From Fimenecus sp964527585 (GTDB lineage: Bacteria; Bacillota; Clostridia; Oscillospirales; Acutalibacteraceae), in contig CAZGPE010000002.1 in NCBI GenBank assembly GCA_964527585.1, positions 1 through 64,000 of the forward strand: a stretch of 64,000 nt of DNA, written 5' to 3'. The position numbers were made by a program, and so were the translations under genes. This document shows positions 51,190 through 59,490 of the stretch, piece by piece. Each line of letters begins with the position of its first letter. Position 1 is the stretch's first letter. The notes under the pieces are model-generated. The model did no database searches and was not told the origin of the DNA. It saw only the letters and a program-made list of their open reading frames with translations.

Positions 51190-52761
51190 TTAAAATTTCG
51201 GTTCTTTACTTTTTCTTTTTTCGCTTATTGCGTATTCCTTACCGTCTGCACCGAGATGATATGAAACGGCTTTATTAAAGTCAAAGTGTCTTTTTTCCAA
51301 ACGGGAATAATTTATATTTCTTTTTTTCATAAACACCTTGAACCAATTGAGCCTTTTATAAAAATCTTTATAATTTCTGTTTTCGAGTTTTGTCCATGCC
51401 ACTTCGGCAAAAGCAACCGTTCTCGGAAAAGCGGAAAATTCAAGAGCCTCTTTTGAATCAATCCATTCAGTCCAAAGTTCACATTCATATCCGCTGTTCT
51501 TTTGCTGCGAACTTGTAAATCCGACTTTAACTTTATTAAAATTATATACTTTTTTCAAAGGAATTTTTGAATATTTTATGTCGAAATAAAAATAATTGCA
51601 AGGTGAAATAATCACATTTCTTTCTTTTGATACTTTCCTGACTTTTGCCATTGCATTAGGACGCCAAAACTGACATTCGATACTTTTGTCAAGGCTATCG
51701 CTCATACAGTCATCCCATGCAACAGCCGTTTTTCCGTGCTTTTTCAGAATTTCGGCAACTTTATTCATAAACCAAACTTGTAAATCTTTTGAATTTTCAA
51801 TGTTAAGCTGTTTTGCCAACTCTTTACATTTATCACATTGTTCCCAAATTTTATATCCTCTGAAAGCCTCATCACCGCCGATATGGAATTTATCCGACGG
51901 GAAAAGAGGACAAATTTCGGAAAATAAGTTTTCCAAGAATTCAAAAGTCTTTTCATTTCCCGCACAAAGTATTCCGTCGCTTACACCGTTTACTGTAAGC
52001 ACATTCGCCTGTTTCGAATTGCATGAAAGTTCCGGCAAAGAAGCTATTATTGCGGTAGTGTGCCCCGGAAGATCAATTTCCGGAATGATTTCGATATTTC
52101 GCTCAAAGGCAAATTTTACAATATCTTTAATTTCTTCCTGAGTGTAAAAAGAAAAATCTTCGACATTATCGTTATCTAATCCGAATCCTTTTAAGTGCCG
52201 TGATGTGCGCTTTGATCCGATAGAATTGAGTTGAGGATAAATTTTACTTTCTATTCTGAATCCTTGATCGTCAGAAAGATGCCAATGAAACTTATTAAGT
52301 TTAAGCATCGACATATTTTCGAGCAAATCTTTGATTTCATCAACCGAGAAAAAATGTCGGCTTACATCAAGCATTAAACCACGGTACTCGTTGTCGGGTT
52401 TGTCCTTTATGATTAAGGTGTTGACTTTGGCTTTCCCATTGGATTTATCAGCCTGCATAAGTATTGTTTTGAGCGTTACGGCACCGTAAAAAGCGCCGCC
52501 GAAATCACTTGCTTTTATTATTATGCCGTCTGTTGTAATATGAAGTTCGTATTCTTCGTTTGATAAGCCTTCGATTTTTTGAATTTTAATTGTACCTTCG
52601 CCTTCGACGGCTTTTGTTCTCAGATACTGTGTCAGATAATTTCCAACAGGTAAAAACGCTTCGTTACAAAGCACAGCCGTTGAAGAAGAAACGGTATATG
52701 TACTGTTTCCTTTGTTATAATAATTCGGTTTAGGTATTATATTATAACTTACACTACTCAT
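51190..52761 (-). CDS. Beta-N-acetylhexosaminidase, GH20
   Basis: A 523-aa cytoplasmic glycosidase: an N-terminal GH20b-type domain (about 5-122) and the catalytic TIM barrel (about 125-470). Catalytic D297-E298 lie in HIGGDEAFRG, with FHWHLSDDQGFR and EIDLPGHTTA also conserved. It removes terminal GlcNAc or GalNAc from oligosaccharides; no signal peptide suggests imported substrates. A 12-bp inverted repeat upstream may be an operator. Confidence 0.93.
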   Translation of the reverse strand: MSSVSYNIIPKPNYYNKGNSTYTVSSSTAVLCNEAFLPVGNYLTQYLRTKAVEGEGTIKIQKIEGLSNEEYELHITTDGIIIKASDFGGAFYGAVTLKTILMQADKSNGKAKVNTLIIKDKPDNEYRGLMLDVSRHFFSVDEIKDLLENMSMLKLNKFHWHLSDDQGFRIESKIYPQLNSIGSKRTSRHLKGFGLDNDNVEDFSFYTQEEIKDIVKFAFERNIEIIPEIDLPGHTTAIIASLPELSCNSKQANVLTVNGVSDGILCAGNEKTFEFLENLFSEICPLFPSDKFHIGGDEAFRGYKIWEQCDKCKELAKQLNIENSKDLQVWFMNKVAEILKKHGKTAVAWDDCMSDSLDKSIECQFWRPNAMAKVRKVSKERNVIISPCNYFYFDIKYSKIPLKKVYNFNKVKVGFTSSQQKNSGYECELWTEWIDSKEALEFSAFPRTVAFAEVAWTKLENRNYKDFYKRLNWFKVFMKKRNINYSRLEKRHFDFNKAVSYHLGADGKEYAISEKRKSKEPKF

Positions 52762-52772
52762 AAAAACACCAA

Positions 52773-52819
52773 AATTCCTTTATGCTTAATAAAATAATTA
52801 TATCAAACATAAAGGAATT
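52773..52819. promoter_or_regulatory. 12-bp inverted repeat upstream of the GH20 gene
   Basis: AATTCCTTTATG (52773-52784) and CATAAAGGAATT (52808-52819) are perfect inverted arms 23 bp apart, with a TATAAT-like box between them on the minus strand. It may be an operator, or a spoIIR terminator of unusual loop size. Confidence 0.45.
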
Positions 52820-52833
52820 ATAAAAGTGTATTT

Positions 52834-53448
52834 TTAATAATTTTTTATGAATTTTTCGTAGAGTTCGACTATCTTAAATCTCGGCTCGTATTTCGGATTG
52901 CTTTTGACAATTCCGATTTCGCTGTCTGTCAAAACATCTTCGATTTCGACTTCGCTTTCGGCGGCAGGCAAGCACATCGGCGGAAACATCACACACCACC
53001 AATTATGCCCTTCTCCCTCACCGATTACAACATTTACCGCCAAATATTCACCTGCCGGCAAAGTAACATCGTCATAAGTTTTCGTAGGAAAAAATGTGTT
53101 TTCGATTTTAATATCGACACTGTAATCATATCCGTTTTCTCTTATTACATCTTCGGCAATCTTTTTAAGTTCGGATTTTTCCGGAACAAGTTTTTCGAGC
53201 GCCTGATCAAGTGTCGAACTTGAATCGAAACATTCTTTTCCGGCTTCAAGAACGGCATCTCTGACTTTCAGTTTTAATTGCTGATCTTCTTCGGAATCGG
53301 AATTAGCGATAATGTGCATTCTTAAAACACTTTCTCTTATATCGCCGCAAGTATGTGCAAATGAAACCGTACTTAAAAAACAAGTTACGCTAAAAGCAAT
53401 CAAAAGCGAAATTTCAATTATACGGATTTTTCTTTTTTTATTATTCAT
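52834..53448 (-). CDS. spoIIR: Stage II sporulation protein R
   Basis: Secreted forespore signal that triggers processing of pro-sigma-E by SpoIIGA. A 204-aa protein with an N-terminal signal helix (about 8-30, ending SFAHTC) and the family core LRMHIIANSDSEEDQQLKLK, NTFFPTKTYDDVTLPAGEYLA (in part) and GHNWWCVMFPPMC. AAAGGA precedes the ATG. Single-gene unit. Confidence 0.96.
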   Translation of the reverse strand: MNNKKRKIRIIEISLLIAFSVTCFLSTVSFAHTCGDIRESVLRMHIIANSDSEEDQQLKLKVRDAVLEAGKECFDSSSTLDQALEKLVPEKSELKKIAEDVIRENGYDYSVDIKIENTFFPTKTYDDVTLPAGEYLAVNVVIGEGEGHNWWCVMFPPMCLPAAESEVEIEDVLTDSEIGIVKSNPKYEPRFKIVELYEKFIKNY

Positions 53449-53501
53449 TTATGTTCATTCCTTTCTTTAATTTGATGTTTGGAAAGAACATAAAAAAATA
53501 T

Positions 53502-54218
53502 TCATTTTTTTTCGATAAGTCTGATTTCTTCTTCGGTAAGAAAGCGTGCCTGTCCCGATTCAAGCGAATTATCAAGGCAGACATTGCCCATCTTGATTCG
53601 TTTAAGATCAATAACAGTACACCCTACCGCCTTGAACATTCTTTTAACTTGATGATATTTACCCTCATAAATCGTTATTGTTATTTTATCGTGTTTGTCG
53701 TCCGCATATTCAACTTCCGCAGGCTTAAAAACAGTGGAGTCTTTTAAGACGATTCCGTTTTCGAGAATTTTTTTTGAATTATCGTCAAGCGGTTTGTCTA
53801 ATGAAGCGATATATGTTTTTTTGATATGATTTTTCGGAGAAAGTATTCTGTGAGCGTAATCACCGTCATCAGTTATTAAAACAAAACCAGTTGTGTCTTT
53901 ATCAAGTCTGCCTGCGGGGAACAACCCTTTTCGTTTCATATTTTCCGGTAAAATATCAACAACAGTTATTTCTCCTTTGCCTTCGCTTGCCGAAACAACA
54001 CCCTTGGGTTTGTTAAGCATTATATAAATATGCTCAACAGTATCAATCTTTTCACCGCATACAAAAACCGATGCCGTATCGGATTCAACCTTTTCGGAAG
54101 AGTCCGATGCTTTAATTCCGTTTACGGTAATTTCACCTGATCTGATAAGTTTTTTTATTTGACTGCGTGTATATTTTCCGCTTTTGCAAATCAATTTATC
54201 CAATCTTTCAACTGCCAT
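53502..54218 (-). CDS. rRNA pseudouridine synthase, RsuA/RluB family
   Basis: A 238-aa enzyme with an N-terminal S4 domain (about 1-60) and a catalytic domain with D in GRLDKDTTGFVLIT. IMLNKPKGVVS, GKYHQVKRMF and LKRIKMG are typical of RsuA, which modifies U516 of 16S rRNA. The ATG at 54218 follows GGAG; a longer in-frame ORF to 54299 overlaps DUF4830 without a site. Confidence 0.92.
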   Translation of the reverse strand: MAVERLDKLICKSGKYTRSQIKKLIRSGEITVNGIKASDSSEKVESDTASVFVCGEKIDTVEHIYIMLNKPKGVVSASEGKGEITVVDILPENMKRKGLFPAGRLDKDTTGFVLITDDGDYAHRILSPKNHIKKTYIASLDKPLDDNSKKILENGIVLKDSTVFKPAEVEYADDKHDKITITIYEGKYHQVKRMFKAVGCTVIDLKRIKMGNVCLDNSLESGQARFLTEEEIRLIEKK

Positions 54219-54228
54219 ATTATCTCCG

Positions 54229-54714
54229 TTACCGAGTATTATTTTCAGGATAAACAAAGCCGTGCATAAATCCGTCAAGTTCAACCGAACAAACATCACC
54301 GCCGATTACATTTCCGTCTTTAACCAATAAAGTCGCTCTAATGCAATCGCTGTTTTCGTAATTCGGATAGTTACTTACTTTATATGTCCACTTTTTGACT
54401 CTTTGAGAACAATACTGTGATAAGTCAAAACCTTGTTCCTTTTGTATATTATTGTAATTTTCGTAAACTTCGTCAAATTCGGCGGGTATTATTATTTCTT
54501 TAACTTCTATCGGTTCTTCATCAACGCTCCAACCGAACTGAGAAAAATATGCTATTCGTTCTTCCTGAGTGCCGGCTTTCAAATTAAGCTGCGAAGTGTT
54601 GGCAACGCTTAAGCTGTCTTTTGTCAAAACTGCCAAAACAATTGCCATTGCGGCTAAACATAATATAATTCCGAAAAACTTTATTTGACGCTTATTTACC
54701 GAATAAACAAACAT
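54229..54714 (-). CDS. DUF4830 domain protein
   Basis: A 161-aa protein with an N-terminal membrane helix (about 13-30) and an extracellular DUF4830 domain with YFSQFGWSVDEEP, VPAEFDEVYENYN-like IPAEFDEVYENYN and the C-terminal GDVCSVELDGFMHGF. The family is frequent in spore-forming Clostridia and has no known function. The GAGGTGAA ribosome site lies in the 3' arm of a hairpin, and a sporulation-like -10 element is upstream. Confidence 0.75.
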   Translation of the reverse strand: MFVYSVNKRQIKFFGIILCLAAMAIVLAVLTKDSLSVANTSQLNLKAGTQEERIAYFSQFGWSVDEEPIEVKEIIIPAEFDEVYENYNNIQKEQGFDLSQYCSQRVKKWTYKVSNYPNYENSDCIRATLLVKDGNVIGGDVCSVELDGFMHGFVYPENNTR

Positions 54715-54721
54715 ATAAATT

Positions 54722-54753
54722 CACCTCGTACACAATATATATGCGACGAGGTG
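54722..54753 (-). promoter_or_regulatory. Hairpin covering the DUF4830 ribosome site
   Basis: CACCTCGT and ACGAGGTG arms (8 bp, 16-nt loop) place GAGGTG of the ribosome site in a stem 11 bp upstream of the start at 54714. Translation may be limited when the full leader is transcribed. Confidence 0.5.
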
Positions 54754-54764
54754 TGATTTAATGC
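54734..54764 (-). promoter_or_regulatory. Possible sporulation-sigma promoter of DUF4830
   Basis: GCATATATATT (minus strand, 54744-54734) with GCATTA (54759-54764) 15 bp upstream. The same -10 and spacing occur before spoIIIAA. Confidence 0.35.
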
Positions 54765-54769
54765 TTATA

Positions 54770-55297
54770 TCAGTCTTCTCTTGCCTGAGCGGCATTTCTT
54801 AACGACATTCTTGCTTTTCTTATTTCGTTTACCGAAGTTGTTAAAGCTTCATCGGCGGTCGCAACAATGTTTTCAACATATTCACCGGCACTTGTTCGAA
54901 GATCGGTTGCCCATTTCTGAGCCTGCTGTGTCATATCCGAAGCAGTTGCACGGGCCTGCTCGATTATTTCTGTTGCCTGAGTGCGAGCCTGCTGAAGAAT
55001 TTCCGATGCATTCTCCTGTGCTGATTTGGTTATTTCATGCTCGGAAACAATTACTTTCGCTTTCATTCTCGCATCATTGATAATATCCTCGGAAGTTGCC
55101 TGAGCGGCATCGAGAATTTCTTTTCTTTCGGAAGCGATTTTTCTTGCTTTCATCAATTCATCGGGCATATTAAGTCTTATGTCTTCGATGATAGTTTTGA
55201 TTTCATCTCCGTCAACAGATATTTTCGAAGAAAAAGGAACATTTTTACTGTTTTCCAGTACCTCTTCGATATTATCGAGCAACATTTCTATACTCAT
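54770..55297 (-). CDS. Coiled-coil protein resembling V/F-ATPase stator subunits
   Basis: A 175-aa protein: N-terminal 40 residues, then a long Ala/Glu/Gln-rich coiled coil (about 45-165) with repeated ATEIIEQARATASD-type heptads. It resembles ATP-synthase b / V-type H subunits and DivIVA-like stalks, but no ATPase genes are present. It overlaps coaD by 4 bp (ATGA). Conserved near coaD in related Clostridia by my recollection; function unknown. Confidence 0.65.
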   Translation of the reverse strand: MSIEMLLDNIEEVLENSKNVPFSSKISVDGDEIKTIIEDIRLNMPDELMKARKIASERKEILDAAQATSEDIINDARMKAKVIVSEHEITKSAQENASEILQQARTQATEIIEQARATASDMTQQAQKWATDLRTSAGEYVENIVATADEALTTSVNEIRKARMSLRNAAQARED

Positions 55298-55791
55298 TTC
55301 AAATCATCCTTTCTGATTCTTTCAATAATAGCATCACAGATTTCCGACGGCACAAAGGTTGAAATATCTCCGCCTAAACTGCAAATATGCTTAACAACAC
55401 TTGAGCTTAAATACATATTTTCCGCTCTTGTTGTAATGAAAACCGTCTCAACTTCATTGTTAAGTTCTTTATTGATAAGCGCTTGTTGAAATTCATACTC
55501 AAAATCCGAAACCGCCCTCAATCCTTTTACGATTGCAACAGCACCGCTTTGTCTTGCATATTCCGCAAGCAGACCGTCATAACTGTCAACTTCGACATTT
55601 TCAAGTCCGGCAGTACATCTTCTTATCATTTCAACTCGCTCTTCGGAAGAAAATGAATAACTGTTTTTCTTTTTATAGTTAGTCATTACAAGAACAATTA
55701 CTTTATCGAATATCTTTGAACTTCTTCTTATAATATCAAGATGACCGAGAGTAACAGGATCGAAACTTCCCGGACAAATTACCGTTTTCAC
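55294..55791 (-). CDS. coaD: Phosphopantetheine adenylyltransferase
   Basis: Penultimate step of coenzyme A synthesis. The 165-aa protein has PGSFDPVTLGHLDIIRRS near 8-25 and the ISSTxVR-like YLSSSVVKHI near 128. The start is GTG with GGGTGA upstream. It follows rsmD by 14 bp, a common pair. Confidence 0.96.
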   Translation of the reverse strand: MKTVICPGSFDPVTLGHLDIIRRSSKIFDKVIVLVMTNYKKKNSYSFSSEERVEMIRRCTAGLENVEVDSYDGLLAEYARQSGAVAIVKGLRAVSDFEYEFQQALINKELNNEVETVFITTRAENMYLSSSVVKHICSLGGDISTFVPSEICDAIIERIRKDDLK

Positions 55792-55805
55792 TGAAAATCA
55801 CCCGC

Positions 55806-56348
55806 TTATTGCTTATGCTTATAGGTTGTAATTTTTGTTTTTGAATATTTATATTCTCTGAACTTTTCGAATTCTCCCGCAGTTTCGGGAAGATCTTCAC
55901 CGAAATCGGTTTCGCAAACGATTGTCGCATTGTCATTACAACAATCGGCAACATTTTCGAGAACTTCATCAATTAACATTTTATTGTAAGGAGGATCCAA
56001 TAAAACAATGTCAAATTTATTTTTGGAGTTTTTAATAAAACTTACACTGTCGGCGTTTAATACGGTTGCTTTTTGAAAAAGTCCGGTTGTTTTGAGGTTT
56101 TCTTTTATAATTTCAACCGCCTGTGCACTTTTATCAATAAAAACCGCATTTGCGGCTCCCCTGCTCAGCGCTTCGATTCCCAACTGACCCGAACCCGCAA
56201 ACAAGTCAAGAACTTTCGCATCTTCCAAATCAAATTGAATAATACTGAAAATCGCTTCTTTTACTCGGTCTGTTGTCGGTCTGACAATTTCATCGCCTTC
56301 AAGGGTTTTAAGTTTCCTGCCTCTTGCAGAACCCGTAATTACTCTCAT
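55806..56348 (-). CDS. rsmD: 16S rRNA (guanine(966)-N2)-methyltransferase
   Basis: A 180-aa SAM-dependent enzyme: MRVITGSARGRKLK, RPTTDRVKEAIFS, LDLFAGSGQLGIEALSRGA and the catalytic LLDPPYNK. The ATG at 56348 follows GGAG; a longer in-frame ORF to 56408 is not conserved-looking. Co-transcribed with coaD. Confidence 0.96.
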   Translation of the reverse strand: MRVITGSARGRKLKTLEGDEIVRPTTDRVKEAIFSIIQFDLEDAKVLDLFAGSGQLGIEALSRGAANAVFIDKSAQAVEIIKENLKTTGLFQKATVLNADSVSFIKNSKNKFDIVLLDPPYNKMLIDEVLENVADCCNDNATIVCETDFGEDLPETAGEFEKFREYKYSKTKITTYKHKQ

Positions 56349-56414
56349 AAAGAATACTCCATAATTCAAATACTTTTTTATTTTCTCTGTTTTTGACAAA
56401 AAAGTCAATAGTTT

Positions 56415-57065
56415 TTAATCAAATAACAACTTATTGCAAAGTTCCTCGGAATTACTTACAGTTGTCTTTACACCGATTTTTTCAAGTTGTTCTCTGTCTC
56501 TGAATCCCCAAAGAACACCGATGCAGTCCATCTGCGCATTATTTGCGGTTGCAATATCAACTTCGCTGTCTCCGACAAAAACCGCCTCGCTTTTATCAAC
56601 ACCGAGTTTATCCAATGCGTAAAGCAATCCGTCCGGTGCCGGTTTATTAGGTCTTATACCGTCGCTGCCGACTACGGTTTTAACATAATCTCCGAAAAGA
56701 TTTCCGCAAAGTTCCTGAGCGGCAAAGTCAATTTTATTTGTTACAATTGCAAGTTTCTTTCCGCTGTCATAAAGAGCTTTTAACATATCGTCAATTCCGT
56801 CATACGCTCTTGTTTTATTAGCCATATTGTGTTTGTAATGCTCACAAAAATCCGCATACGCTTTGTCGAATTGACTTTCGCTGACATTTTCGGGTAACGC
56901 TCTTTGCATAAGTTTTATATTTCCGTTACCGACAAACCGTCTTATTTCTTCAAGAGTTCTTTTATTAAATCCGTTTTTTTCAAGTGCATAGTTTGTGCTG
57001 TCGGCAAGGTCCTCAAGAGTATTGAGCAAAGTGCCGTCCAAATCAAAAATTACCGCTTTATACAT
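56415..57065 (-). CDS. HAD-family phosphatase (phosphoglycolate phosphatase-like)
   Basis: A 216-aa Mg-dependent phosphatase. HAD motifs: I DLDGTLL (D8, D10), II VTNKID, III K in RPNKPAPDG, IV GDSEVDIATA. The cap domain fits Gph; substrate could also be pyrophosphate or another small phosphate. 27 bp after uvrC on the same strand. Confidence 0.88.
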   Translation of the reverse strand: MYKAVIFDLDGTLLNTLEDLADSTNYALEKNGFNKRTLEEIRRFVGNGNIKLMQRALPENVSESQFDKAYADFCEHYKHNMANKTRAYDGIDDMLKALYDSGKKLAIVTNKIDFAAQELCGNLFGDYVKTVVGSDGIRPNKPAPDGLLYALDKLGVDKSEAVFVGDSEVDIATANNAQMDCIGVLWGFRDREQLEKIGVKTTVSNSEELCNKLLFD

Positions 57066-57092
57066 TTTCTACTCCTTAATATTTGCGTTTAC

Positions 57093-58922
57093 TTAATTAT
57101 AAAACTTTCTTATATTTTCCGCAAGTTCTTTGTTAATTCCTTTTACTTGCATAAGTTCTTCCGCCGTTGCATTCTTTATAGCGGATATTGTTTTGAAGTG
57201 CTTAAGCAGTGCTTTAGCTTTCGCCTGACCGATTCCGTTGATTTTTGTAAGAGAAAGCGACATTCCGTTTTTCTGATGTTTCTTATGATGATACTCAATT
57301 GAAAAACGGTGAACCTCGTTTTGTATATCGGATATCAAGGTAAACACCTGTCTTTTCGAGTTTATTTCTATCTCTCCGCCGTCATAGGCAATCGCTCTTG
57401 TACGGTGTTTGCCGTCTTTTACCATACCGAAAACGGATATATCCAATCCAAACTCTTTCAAAACGGGCAAAACAGCATTAACCTGACCCTGACCGCCGTC
57501 AAGTAAAATCAAATCCGGAAGTTTACCGAATCCTTCTTCTTGATCTTTATGAAGAAAATACTCGTTGAAACGCCTTGTTAAAACCTCGTTCATTGAGCCG
57601 TAATCATCATTTGAAAAAGATTTTATCGCAAAATGTCTATATGCTTTTTTATACGGCTTTCCGTCCTTGAAAACAACCATTCCTCCTACCGCATCGGAAC
57701 CGGCAGTATGTGAAATATCATAAGATTCAATATATTCGGGTGTTTTTTTCAACCCGAGTAAATTTTGAAGTTCTTCTAAAACCGCAACTGTTTTTCCGCT
57801 TTTACCTTGATGAAGGGCAAGTTTTTCGATTGCGTTTTCTTTACACATTTTAACAATTTCGGCTTGTATACCGTTTCTTGAAGGAACAAATATTTCAACT
57901 TTTTGTCCCTTCTTTTCGCTTAGCCATTTTTCGAGAAGTTCACTGTCCTCGACTTCACCTTCAAGTGTTATACGCTTGGGGATATTATCTCTTATACCGT
58001 AAAACGATGTTATATACTCTGTTCTTTGCAATTCTTCCGATTCATCGGAACTTTCAAAGAAAAAATGCTCGCTGTCATAGAGTTTATTATCGTTAAAACG
58101 AAGCACCTCAAGACAGGTTGTGCCGTTATTTTCGGCGCTTGCAAATACATCCTGTTGACGAATATTTCCGAATACAACCTTTTGCTTATCTTTCATTTTA
58201 TTTATCGCATTGATTTTATCTCTGAATTTTGCCGCATTTTCAAAATCGAGATTTTCGGAAGCCGCTGTCATCTTCTCGGAAAGTTCGTTTATGACATCCT
58301 GTGTATCTCCCCTCAAGAATTTAAGAGCCTGATTAAAACTTTCGGAATATTCTTTTTCCGAAACCTTTCCCGTACAAACTCCGCAGCACTGAGAAATATA
58401 ATAATTCAAACACGGCCTCGATTTTCGGAAATCTCTCGGAAAGGATTTGTTGCACTGATAAAGCTTGAATATTTTATTTGCCGTATCAACGCTTTGCTTA
58501 ACCGAATATGAACTTGTAAAAGGCCCGATATACTCAACACCGCTTTTGTTACTTTTTTGCAGAACTGCCGATATTTTTTTATATTTATCTCCGCTGATTT
58601 CAATATAACTGTATCCTTTATCGTCTTTAAGCAAAATATTGTATTTCGGAGTATGCTGTTTAATTAAACTGCATTCAAGCACAAGCGCTTCAAATTCACT
58701 GTCGGTAACGATATAATCAAAATCGTTAACATTTTCAACCATTTTTCTGACTTTTATGCTATGGTTATTTTGTGAGCCGAAATACTGACTTACTCGGTTT
58801 TTCAATTTTTTCGCTTTACCGATATAAATGATTTCATTTTTTGAATTTTTCATTATATAAACACCCGGCAACAGCGGTAAACTCATTGCTTTTTTTCTGA
58901 GCAAAGGTAACTTTTCGTTCAT
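57093..58922 (-). CDS. uvrC: Excinuclease ABC subunit C
   Basis: Dual-incision nuclease of nucleotide excision repair, 609 aa. GIY-YIG nuclease at the N-terminus (PGVYIMKN, YIGKAKKLKNR), zinc-free cysteine cluster CCGVC near 190, UVR domain near 215-245, RNase-H-like C-terminal nuclease with DLILLDGGQGQV, and tandem helix-hairpin-helix at the end. uvrA/uvrB lie elsewhere in the window. Confidence 0.97.
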   Translation of the reverse strand: MNEKLPLLRKKAMSLPLLPGVYIMKNSKNEIIYIGKAKKLKNRVSQYFGSQNNHSIKVRKMVENVNDFDYIVTDSEFEALVLECSLIKQHTPKYNILLKDDKGYSYIEISGDKYKKISAVLQKSNKSGVEYIGPFTSSYSVKQSVDTANKIFKLYQCNKSFPRDFRKSRPCLNYYISQCCGVCTGKVSEKEYSESFNQALKFLRGDTQDVINELSEKMTAASENLDFENAAKFRDKINAINKMKDKQKVVFGNIRQQDVFASAENNGTTCLEVLRFNDNKLYDSEHFFFESSDESEELQRTEYITSFYGIRDNIPKRITLEGEVEDSELLEKWLSEKKGQKVEIFVPSRNGIQAEIVKMCKENAIEKLALHQGKSGKTVAVLEELQNLLGLKKTPEYIESYDISHTAGSDAVGGMVVFKDGKPYKKAYRHFAIKSFSNDDYGSMNEVLTRRFNEYFLHKDQEEGFGKLPDLILLDGGQGQVNAVLPVLKEFGLDISVFGMVKDGKHRTRAIAYDGGEIEINSKRQVFTLISDIQNEVHRFSIEYHHKKHQKNGMSLSLTKINGIGQAKAKALLKHFKTISAIKNATAEELMQVKGINKELAENIRKFYN

Positions 58923-58953
58923 ATTTCACCTCCGAAAACAAAAATATGTTATA

Positions 58954-58988
58954 ACAAAAAGACACACCGATTAAAACCGATGCGTCTT
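58954..58988 (-). terminator. Terminator after HPr
   Basis: AAGACGCATCGG and TCGGTGTGTCTT form a 12-bp stem with G-U pairs, followed by TTTTTG on the minus strand. Confidence 0.8.
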
Positions 58989-59006
58989 AAAATTTGATTA
59001 TTAAAA

Positions 59007-59273
59007 TCAATCTTCCGAAAAACCGGATTCAACAAGTTTTACCAACTCTTCAACAGCTTGCTCCTCATCGGAACCGCCTGCGATTATACGAATTTCCGTT
59101 CCGCCCATAATTCCAAGAGAAAGAACACCGAGAAGGCTCTTTGCATTGACTCTTCTTTCTTCTTTTTCAACCCAAATCGAAGATTTGAACTCGTTTGCTT
59201 TCTGAATAAAGAAAGTAGCGGGTCTTGCGTGCAAACCTACCTGATTCTGAACAAGAACATCTTTTGTATACAT
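59007..59273 (-). CDS. ptsH: Phosphocarrier protein HPr
   Basis: An 88-aa phosphocarrier of the sugar phosphotransferase system. H15 lies in GLHARPA and the regulatory S46 in KSLLGVLSLGI, so both EI-dependent and HPr-kinase-dependent phosphorylation are possible and CcpA signalling is plausible. The ATG at 59273 is chosen because GGGGAG lies 7 bases before it; earlier ATGs at 59279 and 59288 are too close or lack a site. ptsI is not adjacent. Confidence 0.95.
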   Translation of the reverse strand: MYTKDVLVQNQVGLHARPATFFIQKANEFKSSIWVEKEERRVNAKSLLGVLSLGIMGGTEIRIIAGGSDEEQAVEELVKLVESGFSED

Positions 59274-59329
59274 ATTCATACTCCCCATATCATATTTAAC
59301 TAAACTGAAAATTCTTTTTTCGTTATCAT

Positions 59330-59357
59330 ATTATATCACAAAACTTGTCCCCGTCAA
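59330..59357 (-). promoter_or_regulatory. Promoter of ptsH
   Basis: Minus strand -35 TTGACG (59352-59357), 16-bp spacer, -10 TATAAT (59330-59335). Confidence 0.7.
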
Positions 59358-59490
59358 CATTTTTAGCACGATATATGGTGCTTTTTGAAATAATTCGGTG
59401 GTAATCCCAAAGCATAGAGAACAAAAAAGTTAATGTTTGTGCAATTTGACTATCGACAAATTAAAATAATATATAATATATACAAAAATA

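Noticed and set aside
59358..59490. Possible small RNA or weak terminator in the gap before ptsH
   Set aside because: Only a 5-bp AGCAC/GTGCT stem with a short T-run; no promoter or conserved fold recognised.
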